The notes under the pieces are model-generated. The model did no database searches and had not been told where the DNA came from. It was given only the letters and a program-made list of their open reading frames with translations. 64,000 nucleotides of DNA from Pseudobythopirellula maris. GTDB lineage: Bacteria; Planctomycetota; Planctomycetia; Pirellulales; Lacipirellulaceae. The stretch covers positions 908,279 through 972,278 of the forward strand of contig NZ_SJPQ01000002.1 of assembly GCF_007859945.1 (NCBI RefSeq), read 5' to 3'. Below are positions 35,212 to 43,374 of this stretch, one piece after another; the first letter of the stretch is position 1, and the number at the start of each line of letters is the position of its first letter. The position numbers were made by a program, and so were the translations under genes.

Positions 35212-36021
35212 ATGACCGCACCGCTTATCACCAGCCGCCACAACCCGCGTCTCAAAGAGGCCGCCAAGCTGCGTGACGCGCGTGAGCGCCGCCGCACCGG
35301 CCGCTTCCTCGTCGACGGCGCCCGCGAGACGCTCCGCGCCCTGGCGGCCGGGGCCGAGCCGGTCGAGGCGTTTGTCTCCGAGGGGCTCGATGACGCGCTC
35401 ACCACAGAAGCCCTCGCCGAGCTGGAGCGGCGCAGCACGCCGCTCAGCCCCGTCGCGCCCGAGGCGTTCGCCAAGCTCGCTTATGGCCAACGCGAGACCG
35501 GCCTGGTGCTCGTGGCCACGGCGCCCAAACGCTCGCTAGGCGACCTCAAGCTGCCGGCCGACCCGCTGGTGGTCGTCTTGGAAGGGGTCGAGAAGCCGGG
35601 CAACCTGGGGGCGATCCTCCGCACGGCCGACGGCGCCGGGGTCGACGCCGTGGTCGTGGCCGACCCGCGGACCGACCTGATGAACCCGAACACGATCCGG
35701 GCGAGTGTCGGCGCCGTGTTCAAACAGAACATCGCCGTGGCGACCACCGAAGAAACGATCGCCTGGCTCGCCGGGCGCGGGCTGCGGACGCTCGTCACCC
35801 GGCCCGAGGCGGCGGAGCGCTACGACCGCACGGACCTCGCCGGCGGCGTCGCCCTGGTGCTGGGGAGCGAGGCGCACGGGCTGTCGGACGCCTGGGAGCG
35901 GTCGGCCCTCAAGCTGACCGCCCTGTCGCTGCCGATGGCGGGCGTAGCCGACAGCCTCAACGTGTCGGCCGCCGCGGCGGTGCTGCTCTACGAGGCGCGG
36001 CGGCAACGCGACGCGGTGTAG
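35212..36021 (+). CDS. TrmH/SpoU family RNA 2'-O-methyltransferase
   Basis: The 269-residue protein is a SPOUT enzyme. An N-terminal substrate-binding part (SRHNPRLKEAAKLRDARERRRTG, in parts) is followed by the catalytic domain. Motif 1 is LEGVEKPGNLGAILRTADGAG, with the family Asn and Arg; motif 2 is LGSEAHGLS; motif 3 is LPMAGVADSLNVSAAAAVLLYE. These knot-fold motifs transfer methyl from SAM to ribose in rRNA or tRNA. Length agrees with RlmB/TsnR-like enzymes. The start is set at ATG 35212, as the upstream in-frame part is translated from an inverted repeat. It meets the PhnD-like gene tail to tail with 18 nt between. Confidence 0.9.
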   Translation: MTAPLITSRHNPRLKEAAKLRDARERRRTGRFLVDGARETLRALAAGAEPVEAFVSEGLDDALTTEALAELERRSTPLSPVAPEAFAKLAYGQRETGLVLVATAPKRSLGDLKLPADPLVVVLEGVEKPGNLGAILRTADGAGVDAVVVADPRTDLMNPNTIRASVGAVFKQNIAVATTEETIAWLAGRGLRTLVTRPEAAERYDRTDLAGGVALVLGSEAHGLSDAWERSALKLTALSLPMAGVADSLNVSAAAAVLLYEARRQRDAV

Positions 36022-36039
36022 GGAACACGCTCGCAGGCT

Positions 36040-37119
36040 TCACTCCGCGGCGGCGGAGTGTTGGGCGCGGACGCGGCGGATCGCCTCGTCGATGCGGCGG
36101 ATGTTGTCCCAGTCGTCCTTGTAGTTGACGGCCACGAACTGCGCAGCGCCCGAGTCGGCGTACTTGGCCGCCACGCTCGAGCCTTCCCAGGCGAACGAGA
36201 GCAGGGCCTCGCGGATCGCGTCGCGCGTCGCGGCGGGCAGGTTGTGGGCGTAGCCGATCGTGGCCGGCGGGAAACGCTCCGAGTCGTAGATCACCTTGAA
36301 ATCATCCGTCGAGACCTCGCCGCTCGTGGTGAGCCGGTCGAGGATGTCGCTCGCCACCGGGGCGGCCGCCTCTTCGCCCGCCGCCACGGCGTGGATCGAC
36401 GTGACGTGGTCATAGGTAAAGCCCCATTGGTAGTCACGCTCGGGCAGCATCCCCTCGTCGTTCATCAGCTGCACCATCGCCGCCTTGAAGCCGGAGTTCG
36501 AGTCGGGCCGGGTGAAGGCGATCTTCTTGCCGCGCAGGTCGCCCAGGCCCTCGGCCTTGCTGTCCTTCGAGACGATCAGCTTCATGCGGTAGCCGTACTC
36601 CCCAGCGGCGTCGCCGAACGTGCAGACCGGCGTGAAGCCGACGTTGGCCACGGCCGTCGGCACGGCGCCGGTGTTCACGCCGATCACGTGGACCTCGTCG
36701 CGCGCCATCGCGGCGAACTGCTCGCCGGTGGTCTCGTAGTGGGCGTACTCGACCGGCAGGCCGGTCGCCTCGGAGATCGCCGTGGTCACGTCGGCCCACA
36801 CCTCGGCGGCGTCTTCCGGCTCGGGCGAGGCGATGTACGAGAACACCAGCCGCTCGGGCGCCGCGGCGGCCTCTCCGTCAGCGGGTTCGGCCGGCGGGTC
36901 GTTCACCAGGTCGTGGTCGGCGTCGCTGAAGGGGACGGTCTCTTCGGGAAGCTGCACCGCCTCGCCCATCAGGCGGGCGAGCATGTTGTCCTCCATCTCC
37001 TTCTGAGCGGCCCGCTCGTAGCCGGGCAGCGTGAAGCGGATTCCCACCGCTAGCAGCAGCACCGGCAGCAAGATCTTGAGCAAACGTCCGAAGGAAAAGG
37101 CGCCGGGGTCAGCACTCAT
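36040..37119 (-). CDS. PhnD-like substrate-binding protein, membrane-anchored
   Basis: The 359-residue protein has one N-terminal helix (about 12-30), a spacer to about 85, then a periplasmic-binding fold like PhnD/SsuA/transferrin family proteins. Typical blocks are RLVFSYIASPEPEDAAEVWADV, VHVIGVNTGAVPTAV, LIVSKDSKAEGLGDLRGKKIAFTRPDSNSG (in parts) and FTYDHVTSIHAVAAGEE. PhnD-like proteins bind phosphonates, phosphite or related oxyanions. The usual permease and ATPase genes are missing nearby, and the protein is membrane-tethered, so it may sense rather than import. Ligand is unknown. Confidence 0.85.
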   Translation of the reverse strand: MSADPGAFSFGRLLKILLPVLLLAVGIRFTLPGYERAAQKEMEDNMLARLMGEAVQLPEETVPFSDADHDLVNDPPAEPADGEAAAAPERLVFSYIASPEPEDAAEVWADVTTAISEATGLPVEYAHYETTGEQFAAMARDEVHVIGVNTGAVPTAVANVGFTPVCTFGDAAGEYGYRMKLIVSKDSKAEGLGDLRGKKIAFTRPDSNSGFKAAMVQLMNDEGMLPERDYQWGFTYDHVTSIHAVAAGEEAAAPVASDILDRLTTSGEVSTDDFKVIYDSERFPPATIGYAHNLPAATRDAIREALLSFAWEGSSVAAKYADSGAAQFVAVNYKDDWDNIRRIDEAIRRVRAQHSAAAE

Positions 37120-37590
37120 AGGGAAGGGTCCTCAGCGGGTCGAACGCGAAGAAGGAAGGGCGAAACAAAGCGGCCTTGCGCGAGGTCGGGTCATGGCCGT
37201 GACGAGAACTCCGCGACGAGGAGCGCCGATGCGGCGTTCCTCGTCTCCCGCTTTAGGCGAGAACCTGGCCCCGCGAAGGGCGAGAACCTGGGACCGTCGC
37301 CGCCACAAGATAGCACCACGCCCACGCGACTTGCAAACAAGCGTGGCCAAAAGCCGCCGCCCGACACGTCCGCCGCCCGCCGCCCGCCCCGGCGAGGCGA
37401 CTGCTTTGGGGCAGGATTGCTATGGCGGCGGAAGCCGCCCGGGCCTTATGCTGCGTGGCGCACCTTATGACGGATTCTCCTGCTGCGCGACGCCGCCCGC
37501 CCCCTGAGGCCCGAGTGGCGTTCTTTTTACCTACCTAGCAAGGGATTTGGCGGCCGTCCTCTCGGCGACGCCTCGAGCGTGAGCGGTTCG
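37120..37590. other. Divergent intergenic region with hairpin and short direct repeat
   Basis: This region lies between the PhnD-like gene and a plus-strand gene and contains no supported gene. A strong hairpin (14-bp arms 37215-37228 and 37232-37245, one mismatch) is followed by two exact copies of GGCGAGAACCTGG (37256-37268, 37279-37291). This compact group looks like another dispersed intergenic repeat. The remainder is very GC-rich. Confidence 0.5.
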
Positions 37591-38019
37591 ATGGAATGTG
37601 ATCGGGTTTTTTGGGTGCTCACCAGTGGGCCTTTCCCCACCGGCGGCGATGACGACCTGGAGGTCGACCGCCACCTTTCCCGTTGCGCCTCGTGCTGGAA
37701 GTTTGCCGCGGCGCTGCAGCCGTTCGATCACATCGAGCACGAGTCGCTCACCCCGTTTGAGAGCCGCGACCTGCCCGGCTACTGGGGCGAGCGGACCCCG
37801 CCGCGCGAGCTGCTCGAAGAGCTAACGTCCGCGTCCCCCGCACGCCAGGAGTCGGCGACCGCCGGCGCGGCGGCGCCCGTCGCGGCCCCACAGCTCGTGC
37901 CCCCCTTGGTCCGCCCGCGGGTCGCGACGGCCGAGCGTCGTGCGGAGCTCGCCCCGAAGGCGTGGCTGTGCGGCTCGCTGCTGGCGAGCGCGGCGGCGGC
38001 CGTGTGGTGGCTCTTCTGA
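37591..38019 (+). CDS. Membrane protein with anti-sigma-type zinc motif
   Basis: The 142-residue protein has the zinc-binding anti-sigma pattern His-x3-Cys-x2-Cys in VDRHLSRCASCWKFAA (near residue 30-40). A Pro/Ala-rich linker follows, and a single membrane helix lies at the extreme C-terminus (WLCGSLLASAAAAVWWLF). This topology matches small ZAS-type anti-sigma factors. No sigma factor gene adjoins it, so its partner must lie elsewhere. A GTG at 37579 could extend it by four residues. The call as an anti-sigma factor is inference from the motif and topology. Confidence 0.6.
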   Translation: MECDRVFWVLTSGPFPTGGDDDLEVDRHLSRCASCWKFAAALQPFDHIEHESLTPFESRDLPGYWGERTPPRELLEELTSASPARQESATAGAAAPVAAPQLVPPLVRPRVATAERRAELAPKAWLCGSLLASAAAAVWWLF

Positions 38020-38179
38020 GAGTTGGGCGGGGCAGGCGTTCCACCCCAACGACTATTTTTCTTGCAATCCGTTGCGGCAGTGCGCCATACTCCCCCACGG
38101 AACAGAGAACCGCGCCGGTGTTCCGCGTGGCGTGTCGCCGCGAAGGGCGCCGGCGGACTTTTCTTGAGGAGGCGTTGCG

Positions 38180-39049
38180 ATGTATGCAAGTCGTTTTTCG
38201 ATCGGCGTAGCTGTCGCTGTCTTGTGCCTTTCACCGTCACTCTCACGTGCGCAGGAAACCTTCGCGGAGCTCATTCAAGATGCGGGCGCGCGTCCGTCTG
38301 CTTCGGCGCCAGCGACAGCTCAAGGGCCTCGCTCCGAGAGTCACCCGGTTTGCCGTCACTGGGCTGATTCGAGTCCCGAGAAAACGGAACTGGTCTACCA
38401 ACGTTTGCTCTCTCCCATGACGTCGGCGGGCATGGAGTTCACCGACACACCGCTCGAGGAAGTCGTCGCGTTCCTACGCAACGAATACAACATCGAGGTG
38501 CAGTTGGACACCCCGAGCCTTGATGATTTTGGGATCGGGCCAGACAAGAGCGTTGATATCCAAGCGAGAAACACGACGCTCGGCGCCGCGCTGCAGTTGC
38601 TGCTGAACCAACTGGAGCTCGGCTACACGATCACCGACGGCGTGCTAATGATCACCACGCAAGAGGAAGTCGAGCTGCGTCTGACGACGGCGGTCTACTG
38701 TCTCGATGGCATGGATATCCGCCCTAATGCGATGCACCGAGCGCTGACCCAAACGGTCGCGCCTAGCAGCTGGCAGGATAAAGGGGGTAGCGATGCAGAG
38801 GCGATCTTGGTCAACGACCGCACGATTGTCATCTCGCAAACAACCCGAGCCCACGAGCAGATCCATGCTTTGCTCGGCGCCCTGCGGTCCGCGATGAAGG
38901 ACGCCACTTCGCCAGCAAAAGAGCACGCTGGCAGAGGTCGGGCGGCCCAAGCGAGAGCGCTTGAGGAAACCGCTCACGACCAGGACGGCTACAATCGCGC
39001 CATCGGCAACTCAGACGCCGATGCGTCAGACCCCTTCGGCGGCTTTTGA
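38180..39049 (+). CDS. Exported protein with secretin/TonB N-terminal-like (STN) domain
   Basis: The 289-residue protein has a clear signal peptide (about 1-24, ending SRA) and is preceded by GAGGAGG (38166-38172). Residues about 85-165 (FTDTPLEEVVAFLRNEYNIE, LGAALQLLLNQLELGYTITD, VLMITTQEE) match the STN-type domain seen in secretin N-termini and in planctomycete proteins with secretin-like repeats. The remainder contains a second possible domain (LTTAVYCLDGMD, TIVISQTTRAHEQIHALLGAL), which resembles the next secretin N-domain. There is no secretin beta-barrel. Its stop overlaps the start of ftr by one base, suggesting translational coupling. Confidence 0.75.
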   Translation: MYASRFSIGVAVAVLCLSPSLSRAQETFAELIQDAGARPSASAPATAQGPRSESHPVCRHWADSSPEKTELVYQRLLSPMTSAGMEFTDTPLEEVVAFLRNEYNIEVQLDTPSLDDFGIGPDKSVDIQARNTTLGAALQLLLNQLELGYTITDGVLMITTQEEVELRLTTAVYCLDGMDIRPNAMHRALTQTVAPSSWQDKGGSDAEAILVNDRTIVISQTTRAHEQIHALLGALRSAMKDATSPAKEHAGRGRAAQARALEETAHDQDGYNRAIGNSDADASDPFGGF

Positions 39050-39930
39050 TGCGGCTCGGAGCGACGCTCATCACCGACGAGTCGTGCCAGGCGTTCCGGG
39101 CGCACTACGCTCGGCTGCGCGTGACGGCGCAGGACGACCACTGGCTGCGCGCTGCGCTCGACGCGCTGTGCGGCTACGCGACGAGCGTTATCGGCTGCGA
39201 CGCCGAGGTCGGCGTCGAACGCACGCTCGCGCCGGACCGGTCCAGCGGGGACCGGCCCGGCGCCGACGTGCTGCTGTTCGGTCTCAAGGCCAAGCCGCTC
39301 GCCCGGGCGGTGATGAACCGCACGGGACAGTGCCTGCTCACCTGTCCCACGGTCGAGGTGCGTGTCGCCACGCCCGAGCCGCATCAATCGTTCACCTTCG
39401 GCGACTGGCTCCGCTGCTTCGGCGACGGCTTCGAACGCCAGGACGAGGCGACCGGCGAGTGGGTCGTTCCCGTGATGGAGGGCGAGGTGCGTTTCGAGCC
39501 CAAGGTGGGCGTAGCCCGCGGCCTGGCTGGCGGGGTGCTCATGCTGCAAGGCGCCGAGCAGGCGGCTGTGCTCGCCGCCGCGCGGCGTGCGGCCGAGGCG
39601 CTCGCCGAGACAGCGGGCGTGATCACGCCGTTCCCCGGCGGTGTCTGCCGCAGCGGCAGCAAGGTCGGCTCGAAGTACCGCGGCCCGGTCGCATCGACCA
39701 ACGAGGCGTTCTGCCCGACGCTCCGCGAGCGGGTCGCCACGCGGTTGGTCGAGGGCGCCCGCTGCGCGTACGAGATCGTCATCGACGGCGTCGACGAGCC
39801 GGCGGTCCGCGGCGCGATGGCCGTGGCGATGCGTGCGGCGGCGGGCGACGGCTTGCTGGCGATCGGCGCGAGCGACCTGGGGGGCCGCAGGGGAGGGGTG
39901 AAGATCGCCCTGCGCGACGTGCTCCGCTGA
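39049..39930 (+). CDS. ftr: Formylmethanofuran--tetrahydromethanopterin formyltransferase
   Basis: The 293-residue protein matches Ftr (FhcD), which moves a formyl group between methanofuran and tetrahydromethanopterin. Family blocks seen are GATLITDESCQAF, HYARLRVTAQDD, TSVIGCDAEVGVER, TGQCLLTCPTVEVRV, TPFPGGVCRSGSKVGSKY and GVDEPAVRGAM. Length fits. Planctomycetes are known to carry H4MPT-linked C1 genes, used in formaldehyde oxidation. I set ATG 39049 (an in-frame TTG lies 3 nt before). Other genes of the pathway (fhcA, fhcB, fhcC, mch, fae) are not in the window, so the gene has been separated from its partners. Confidence 0.93.
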   Translation: MRLGATLITDESCQAFRAHYARLRVTAQDDHWLRAALDALCGYATSVIGCDAEVGVERTLAPDRSSGDRPGADVLLFGLKAKPLARAVMNRTGQCLLTCPTVEVRVATPEPHQSFTFGDWLRCFGDGFERQDEATGEWVVPVMEGEVRFEPKVGVARGLAGGVLMLQGAEQAAVLAAARRAAEALAETAGVITPFPGGVCRSGSKVGSKYRGPVASTNEAFCPTLRERVATRLVEGARCAYEIVIDGVDEPAVRGAMAVAMRAAAGDGLLAIGASDLGGRRGGVKIALRDVLR

Positions 39931-40202
39931 GCGGCTTTTTCGCCGCACATCGGATCCGAAATCGCCGAAATACCTCGTTCTGGGGCCTCACGCGAGGATT
40001 TAGGTAATTTGCCGCTCGATTTCCTTGCATAAACCGCTTGATCGGGTGACTGGATCGTTGCTTGCCGCGGCCCGGGGTGGTTACACTCATCGGTTCCCGC
40101 GGGAGCCCAGCCCGAGCTGCGCGACTCACGGTTCATTTTTTGCGTGCTTACTTTTGCGATAAGTAAAGCGACACGTCCCTTGTCAACGAGGCCCCGAGTC
40201 GG

Positions 40203-41834
40203 ATGACCGACGAGACGACCGCCCCCACGGCGGAGCAAGCCGCTCCCACCGAGCGGCAGACCACCACGCCCGACGTAGTGGATCAATCGACCCCACAACC
40301 CGCAGCCACGCCCGCGCCCGAAGCGACGCCTGTCGCCACGGCGACGGAACCGGCGCCTGCTCAGCCCGCGGCTGAGGCTAGCGTCGCCCCAGCGCCCGTC
40401 GCCCCAGCGCCCGCCGCTCAGGCGACGGCGGCAGCGTCCGCAGACGACGGCGCGAAGCCGAGCGAGCGGATCCGCATCGGCACGCAGCGCGTCGAGGGTA
40501 GCGCCGAGGCGCTCGAGCCCAAGCCGGTGACGCCCGTCACCGAGGCGGACCCGTCGGCGCCCAAGCCGAGCCAGCAGAAGGCCTACCCACCGCCCAACGT
40601 CCGTTCGCAGCTCAGCGCCGAGGAGCAGTCGGAGCTCGACGCGGCGATGGCCGGCTCGGACCTCGACTCGATCGCCGCCGAGGCGGCCGGCGCCGCCGGC
40701 AAGACGATCGAAGACGACACCCGAGTGACCGGCACGGTGGCCCGGATCCACGGCGACGACATCTTCGTCGAGCTCGGCAAGCCGACCCAGGGCGTGCTGC
40801 CGCTCAAGCAGTTCGAGGGCAAAGAGGCGCCGACCGAGGGCCAGCAGGTCGAGGTCCGCGTGATCCGCCTGAAGGAAGACGACGGCCTGTACGAGCTGTC
40901 TCTACCGAGCGCCCCGCAGGAAGTCGGCAACTGGGACGAGGTGTCCGAGGGCCAGGTCGTCAACGTGACGATCACCGGCCACAACAAGGGCGGCCTGGAG
41001 TGCAAGGTTTCCGGCATCAGAGGCTTCATGCCGATGGGCCAGATCTCGCTCTACCGCGTGGAGAACGCCGAGGAGTACGTCGGCCAGACGATCGCCGCGG
41101 TGATCACCGAGGCCAACCGCTCGCGCAAGAACTTGGTGCTGAGCCACAAGTCGATCATGCAGCGTGAGCGCGCCGAGAAGCGCGACCAGCTGCTCGCCGA
41201 GTTGGCCCCCGGCCAGATGCGCGAGGGGATCGTGCGGAGCCTGCGCGACTTCGGCGCCTTTGTTGACCTGGGCGGCGTTGACGGCCTGGTGCATGTCAGC
41301 AAGCTGAGCTGGGAGCGTGTGGGCCACCCCAAGGAGGTGCTCACCGAGGGCCAGACCATCAAGGTCAAGGTCGAGAAGGTCGACCCCGAGACGGGCAAGA
41401 TCGCCCTCTCTTACCGCGAGGCGGCCGAGAACCCCTGGGACAAGGCCGAGCAGAACTACCCGGTCGGCGACGTGGCCAAGGGCAAGGTCTCGAAGATCAT
41501 GGAGTTCGGCGCCTTCGTCCGCCTAGAGCCGGGCATCGAGGGGATGATCCACATCTCCGAGCTGACCCACGGCCGCGTCGGCCGCGTGAACGACGCCGTG
41601 AGCGAGGGCCAGGACGTCGAGGCCAAGATCCTCAGCGTCGACCGCAACAAGCAGCGGATCGCCCTGTCGCTCAAGGCCCTGACCGCCGCGCCCGCTCGCG
41701 AGAAGCGCCCGGAAGAGCCGCCCGAGCCGCCCCCTTCGCCCGAAGAGATCGCCCGCAAGAAGAAGCGCGACGCGAAGCTCAAGGGCGGCATCGGCGGACC
41801 GAGCGGCGGCGAGAAGTTCGGCCTGAAGTGGTGA
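40203..41834 (+). CDS. rpsA: Ribosomal protein S1-like, four S1 domains
   Basis: The 543-residue protein has a long Pro/Ala-rich, probably disordered N-terminus (about 1-130), then four S1 RNA-binding domains at about 173-240, 247-317, 334-405 and 419-491. Repeats have the S1 pattern, as in GIVRSLRDFGAFVDLGGVDG, LVHVSKLSW and ALSYREAAENPW. E. coli S1 has six domains, so this one is a short form; the N-terminal tail is unusual. It probably helps ribosomes bind mRNA, consistent with many genes here lacking Shine-Dalgarno sequences. The C-terminal KLKGGIGGPSGGEKFGL is basic and Gly-rich. Confidence 0.88.
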   Translation: MTDETTAPTAEQAAPTERQTTTPDVVDQSTPQPAATPAPEATPVATATEPAPAQPAAEASVAPAPVAPAPAAQATAAASADDGAKPSERIRIGTQRVEGSAEALEPKPVTPVTEADPSAPKPSQQKAYPPPNVRSQLSAEEQSELDAAMAGSDLDSIAAEAAGAAGKTIEDDTRVTGTVARIHGDDIFVELGKPTQGVLPLKQFEGKEAPTEGQQVEVRVIRLKEDDGLYELSLPSAPQEVGNWDEVSEGQVVNVTITGHNKGGLECKVSGIRGFMPMGQISLYRVENAEEYVGQTIAAVITEANRSRKNLVLSHKSIMQRERAEKRDQLLAELAPGQMREGIVRSLRDFGAFVDLGGVDGLVHVSKLSWERVGHPKEVLTEGQTIKVKVEKVDPETGKIALSYREAAENPWDKAEQNYPVGDVAKGKVSKIMEFGAFVRLEPGIEGMIHISELTHGRVGRVNDAVSEGQDVEAKILSVDRNKQRIALSLKALTAAPAREKRPEEPPEPPPSPEEIARKKKRDAKLKGGIGGPSGGEKFGLKW

Positions 41835-41843
41835 TCTGTCGAG

Positions 41844-41928
41844 GCGAGCCGTAAGCGTCAGCGCCCGGAGCGGTTGGCGCGCCTTAGCGTGCTCCTTGCC
41901 GCTCCGGGCGCTGACGCTTACGGCTCGC
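41844..41928. repeat. Perfect 30-bp inverted repeat between convergent genes
   Basis: Arms 41844-41873 and 41899-41928 are exact reverse complements over 30 nt, separated by 25 nt. The left arm begins GCGAGCCGTAAGCGTCAGCG. The element lies 9 nt past the S1 gene and 5 nt before the end of the convergent glycosyltransferase gene. It could serve as a bidirectional transcript end, but there is no T-tract. Confidence 0.9.
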
Positions 41929-41933
41929 AATGC

Positions 41934-43196
41934 TTACTCCGGAGTATCGAGCCCCTCCACCACGATGTCCGCAAACCGGCCGCAGAGCTCTTTCTTGCTG
42001 TAGCGCCCGGCGATGAGTTGCTTCGCGCGACGGCCGCGTTCGGCGATCTCCTCCGGCGGCGTCGCGGCGATCTCGCGCAGCACGGCGGCGGTTTGCTCCA
42101 CGTCGCCCGGGCGGGCCTCCCAGCCGATCGGGCCGCCGCCCTCTTCGGGCGGGATGGCCTGGGCCGCGTCGAGCAGCTCGGTCACGTGGCTCGGCCGCGG
42201 GCCGAAGTAGAGGACCGGGCGGCCGACGGTCATCGCGCCGTAAACCTTGCACGGGTGGACGATGCCCACCAGCGCCTCGTTCATCAGCACCACGTGGATG
42301 TCGGCCGACGAGAGCGAGTAGCGGATCGCGTCGAGCGGCTGGTACGGCAGAGAGACGATGTTCTCCGGCTGATGCTCTTCGATCGCGCGGGTCACCGGCG
42401 CCTTGCCGGGCCCGCCGCCGATGAACATGAACCTGAGCCGCGGGTCGTCTTGCAGCGTGAGCGCGGCGTCGACCAGCGAGTCGAGCGGCGTGGTGAGCCC
42501 GTGGTTGCCGCTGTACATCACGACGAACTTGTCCGCCAATCCGTGCTCGGCGACGAACGGGTTCTCGCTCTTGGGGATGTCGTCCTCCGGCTCGTTGTGC
42601 GGCCAGGGGGGAAAGACCGTGGTCTTATCGCTCACGTCGCGTTTAGCGTTGAGCCGCTCGGCCATGAAGGGGTCGAGCGCCACCACGTGGTCCACGGCTC
42701 CCAAGAGCCAGCGGTTGAGCCAGTTGAGCATCTTCACGGGCAGCGCCGTGGGCTTCATCACGCCGGTGGCGATCACCTGGTCGGGATTGAGGTCCATCGC
42801 CCAGAACACGATCTTCGAGCGCCGCACGAGCCGCACGGCGAGCGCGGCGATGGCCGCCATCGGGGGCGAGGTGCTCACCACGATCTTGTCGGGTCGCGGG
42901 CCGAACCAGCCGCGCAGGATCGCCTGCACGAGGAACATCAGCTGCCCGGCGACGCGGTGGAGGATCGACTTCTTGCCGAGCGACGAGAACGGCAGCCGCA
43001 CGACGTCGACGCCGCCCAGGGTCTCGCGAGCCGGGTAGCGCTGCGTGGGGTCGTCGTAGCCGCGGCCCGAGGTGATCACGCGCACGCGGTAGCCGCGCGC
43101 GGCGAGCTCCTCGGCGGCGTCGGCCATGTGCTGCCCCACCGACGTCGGATCGGGCACGTAGACCTGGCTGATGAAGAGAATGTTGCGCTTCGGCAT
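41934..43196 (-). CDS. Glycosyltransferase family 4 protein (WbuB-like)
   Basis: The 420-residue protein has GT-B architecture. The N-terminal acceptor half begins MPKRNILFISQVYVPDPTSV and holds DDPTQRYPARETLGGVDVVR. The C-terminal donor half contains VVMYSGNHG, FIGGGPGKAPV, SLPYQPLDAI and VHPCKVYGAMTVGRPVLYFG, the site where GT4 enzymes bind the nucleotide sugar. The order and style match the WbuB/WcaI-type family that transfers sugars to lipid-linked oligosaccharides. The gene belongs to a glycan cluster with GDP-sugar biosynthesis genes, so GDP-fucose or GDP-mannose is a likely donor (inference). Confidence 0.88.
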   Translation of the reverse strand: MPKRNILFISQVYVPDPTSVGQHMADAAEELAARGYRVRVITSGRGYDDPTQRYPARETLGGVDVVRLPFSSLGKKSILHRVAGQLMFLVQAILRGWFGPRPDKIVVSTSPPMAAIAALAVRLVRRSKIVFWAMDLNPDQVIATGVMKPTALPVKMLNWLNRWLLGAVDHVVALDPFMAERLNAKRDVSDKTTVFPPWPHNEPEDDIPKSENPFVAEHGLADKFVVMYSGNHGLTTPLDSLVDAALTLQDDPRLRFMFIGGGPGKAPVTRAIEEHQPENIVSLPYQPLDAIRYSLSSADIHVVLMNEALVGIVHPCKVYGAMTVGRPVLYFGPRPSHVTELLDAAQAIPPEEGGGPIGWEARPGDVEQTAAVLREIAATPPEEIAERGRRAKQLIAGRYSKKELCGRFADIVVEGLDTPE

Positions 43197-43234
43197 AGGG
43201 CGAGGGGAGCGGTTGAACTTGGATTGCGGCCCGG

Positions 43235-43313
43235 CCGCCGACGGGAGTCGGCGGTTCGCCCCACACAGGGATCGGACTGCGCCGAGACTCGAGCCGCCGA
43301 CTTCCGTCGGCGG
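43235..43313. repeat. REP-doublet-like palindrome, element 1
   Basis: Two short hairpins share the stem CCGCCGAC/GTCGGCGG: 43235-43254 with loop GGGA and 43294-43313 with loop TTCC. They lie between the GT4 gene and gmd. The two hairpins are in inverted arrangement, as in REPIN-type doublets. Confidence 0.85.
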
Positions 43314-43374
43314 CTGGGCGGAGAGCCCTTTGTGAGGGGAACTTAAGGATAGCCGCCGAACCCAGGTTCGCGAC

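Noticed and set aside
40146-40170. Possible leader hairpin upstream of the S1 gene
   Set aside because: TTACTT/AAGTAA pairs for only 6 bp with a bulge beyond; too weak to call an autoregulatory site.
43235-43313. CRISPR array
   Set aside because: Only two short palindromes in inverted order, no regular direct repeats or spacers, and no cas genes in the window.
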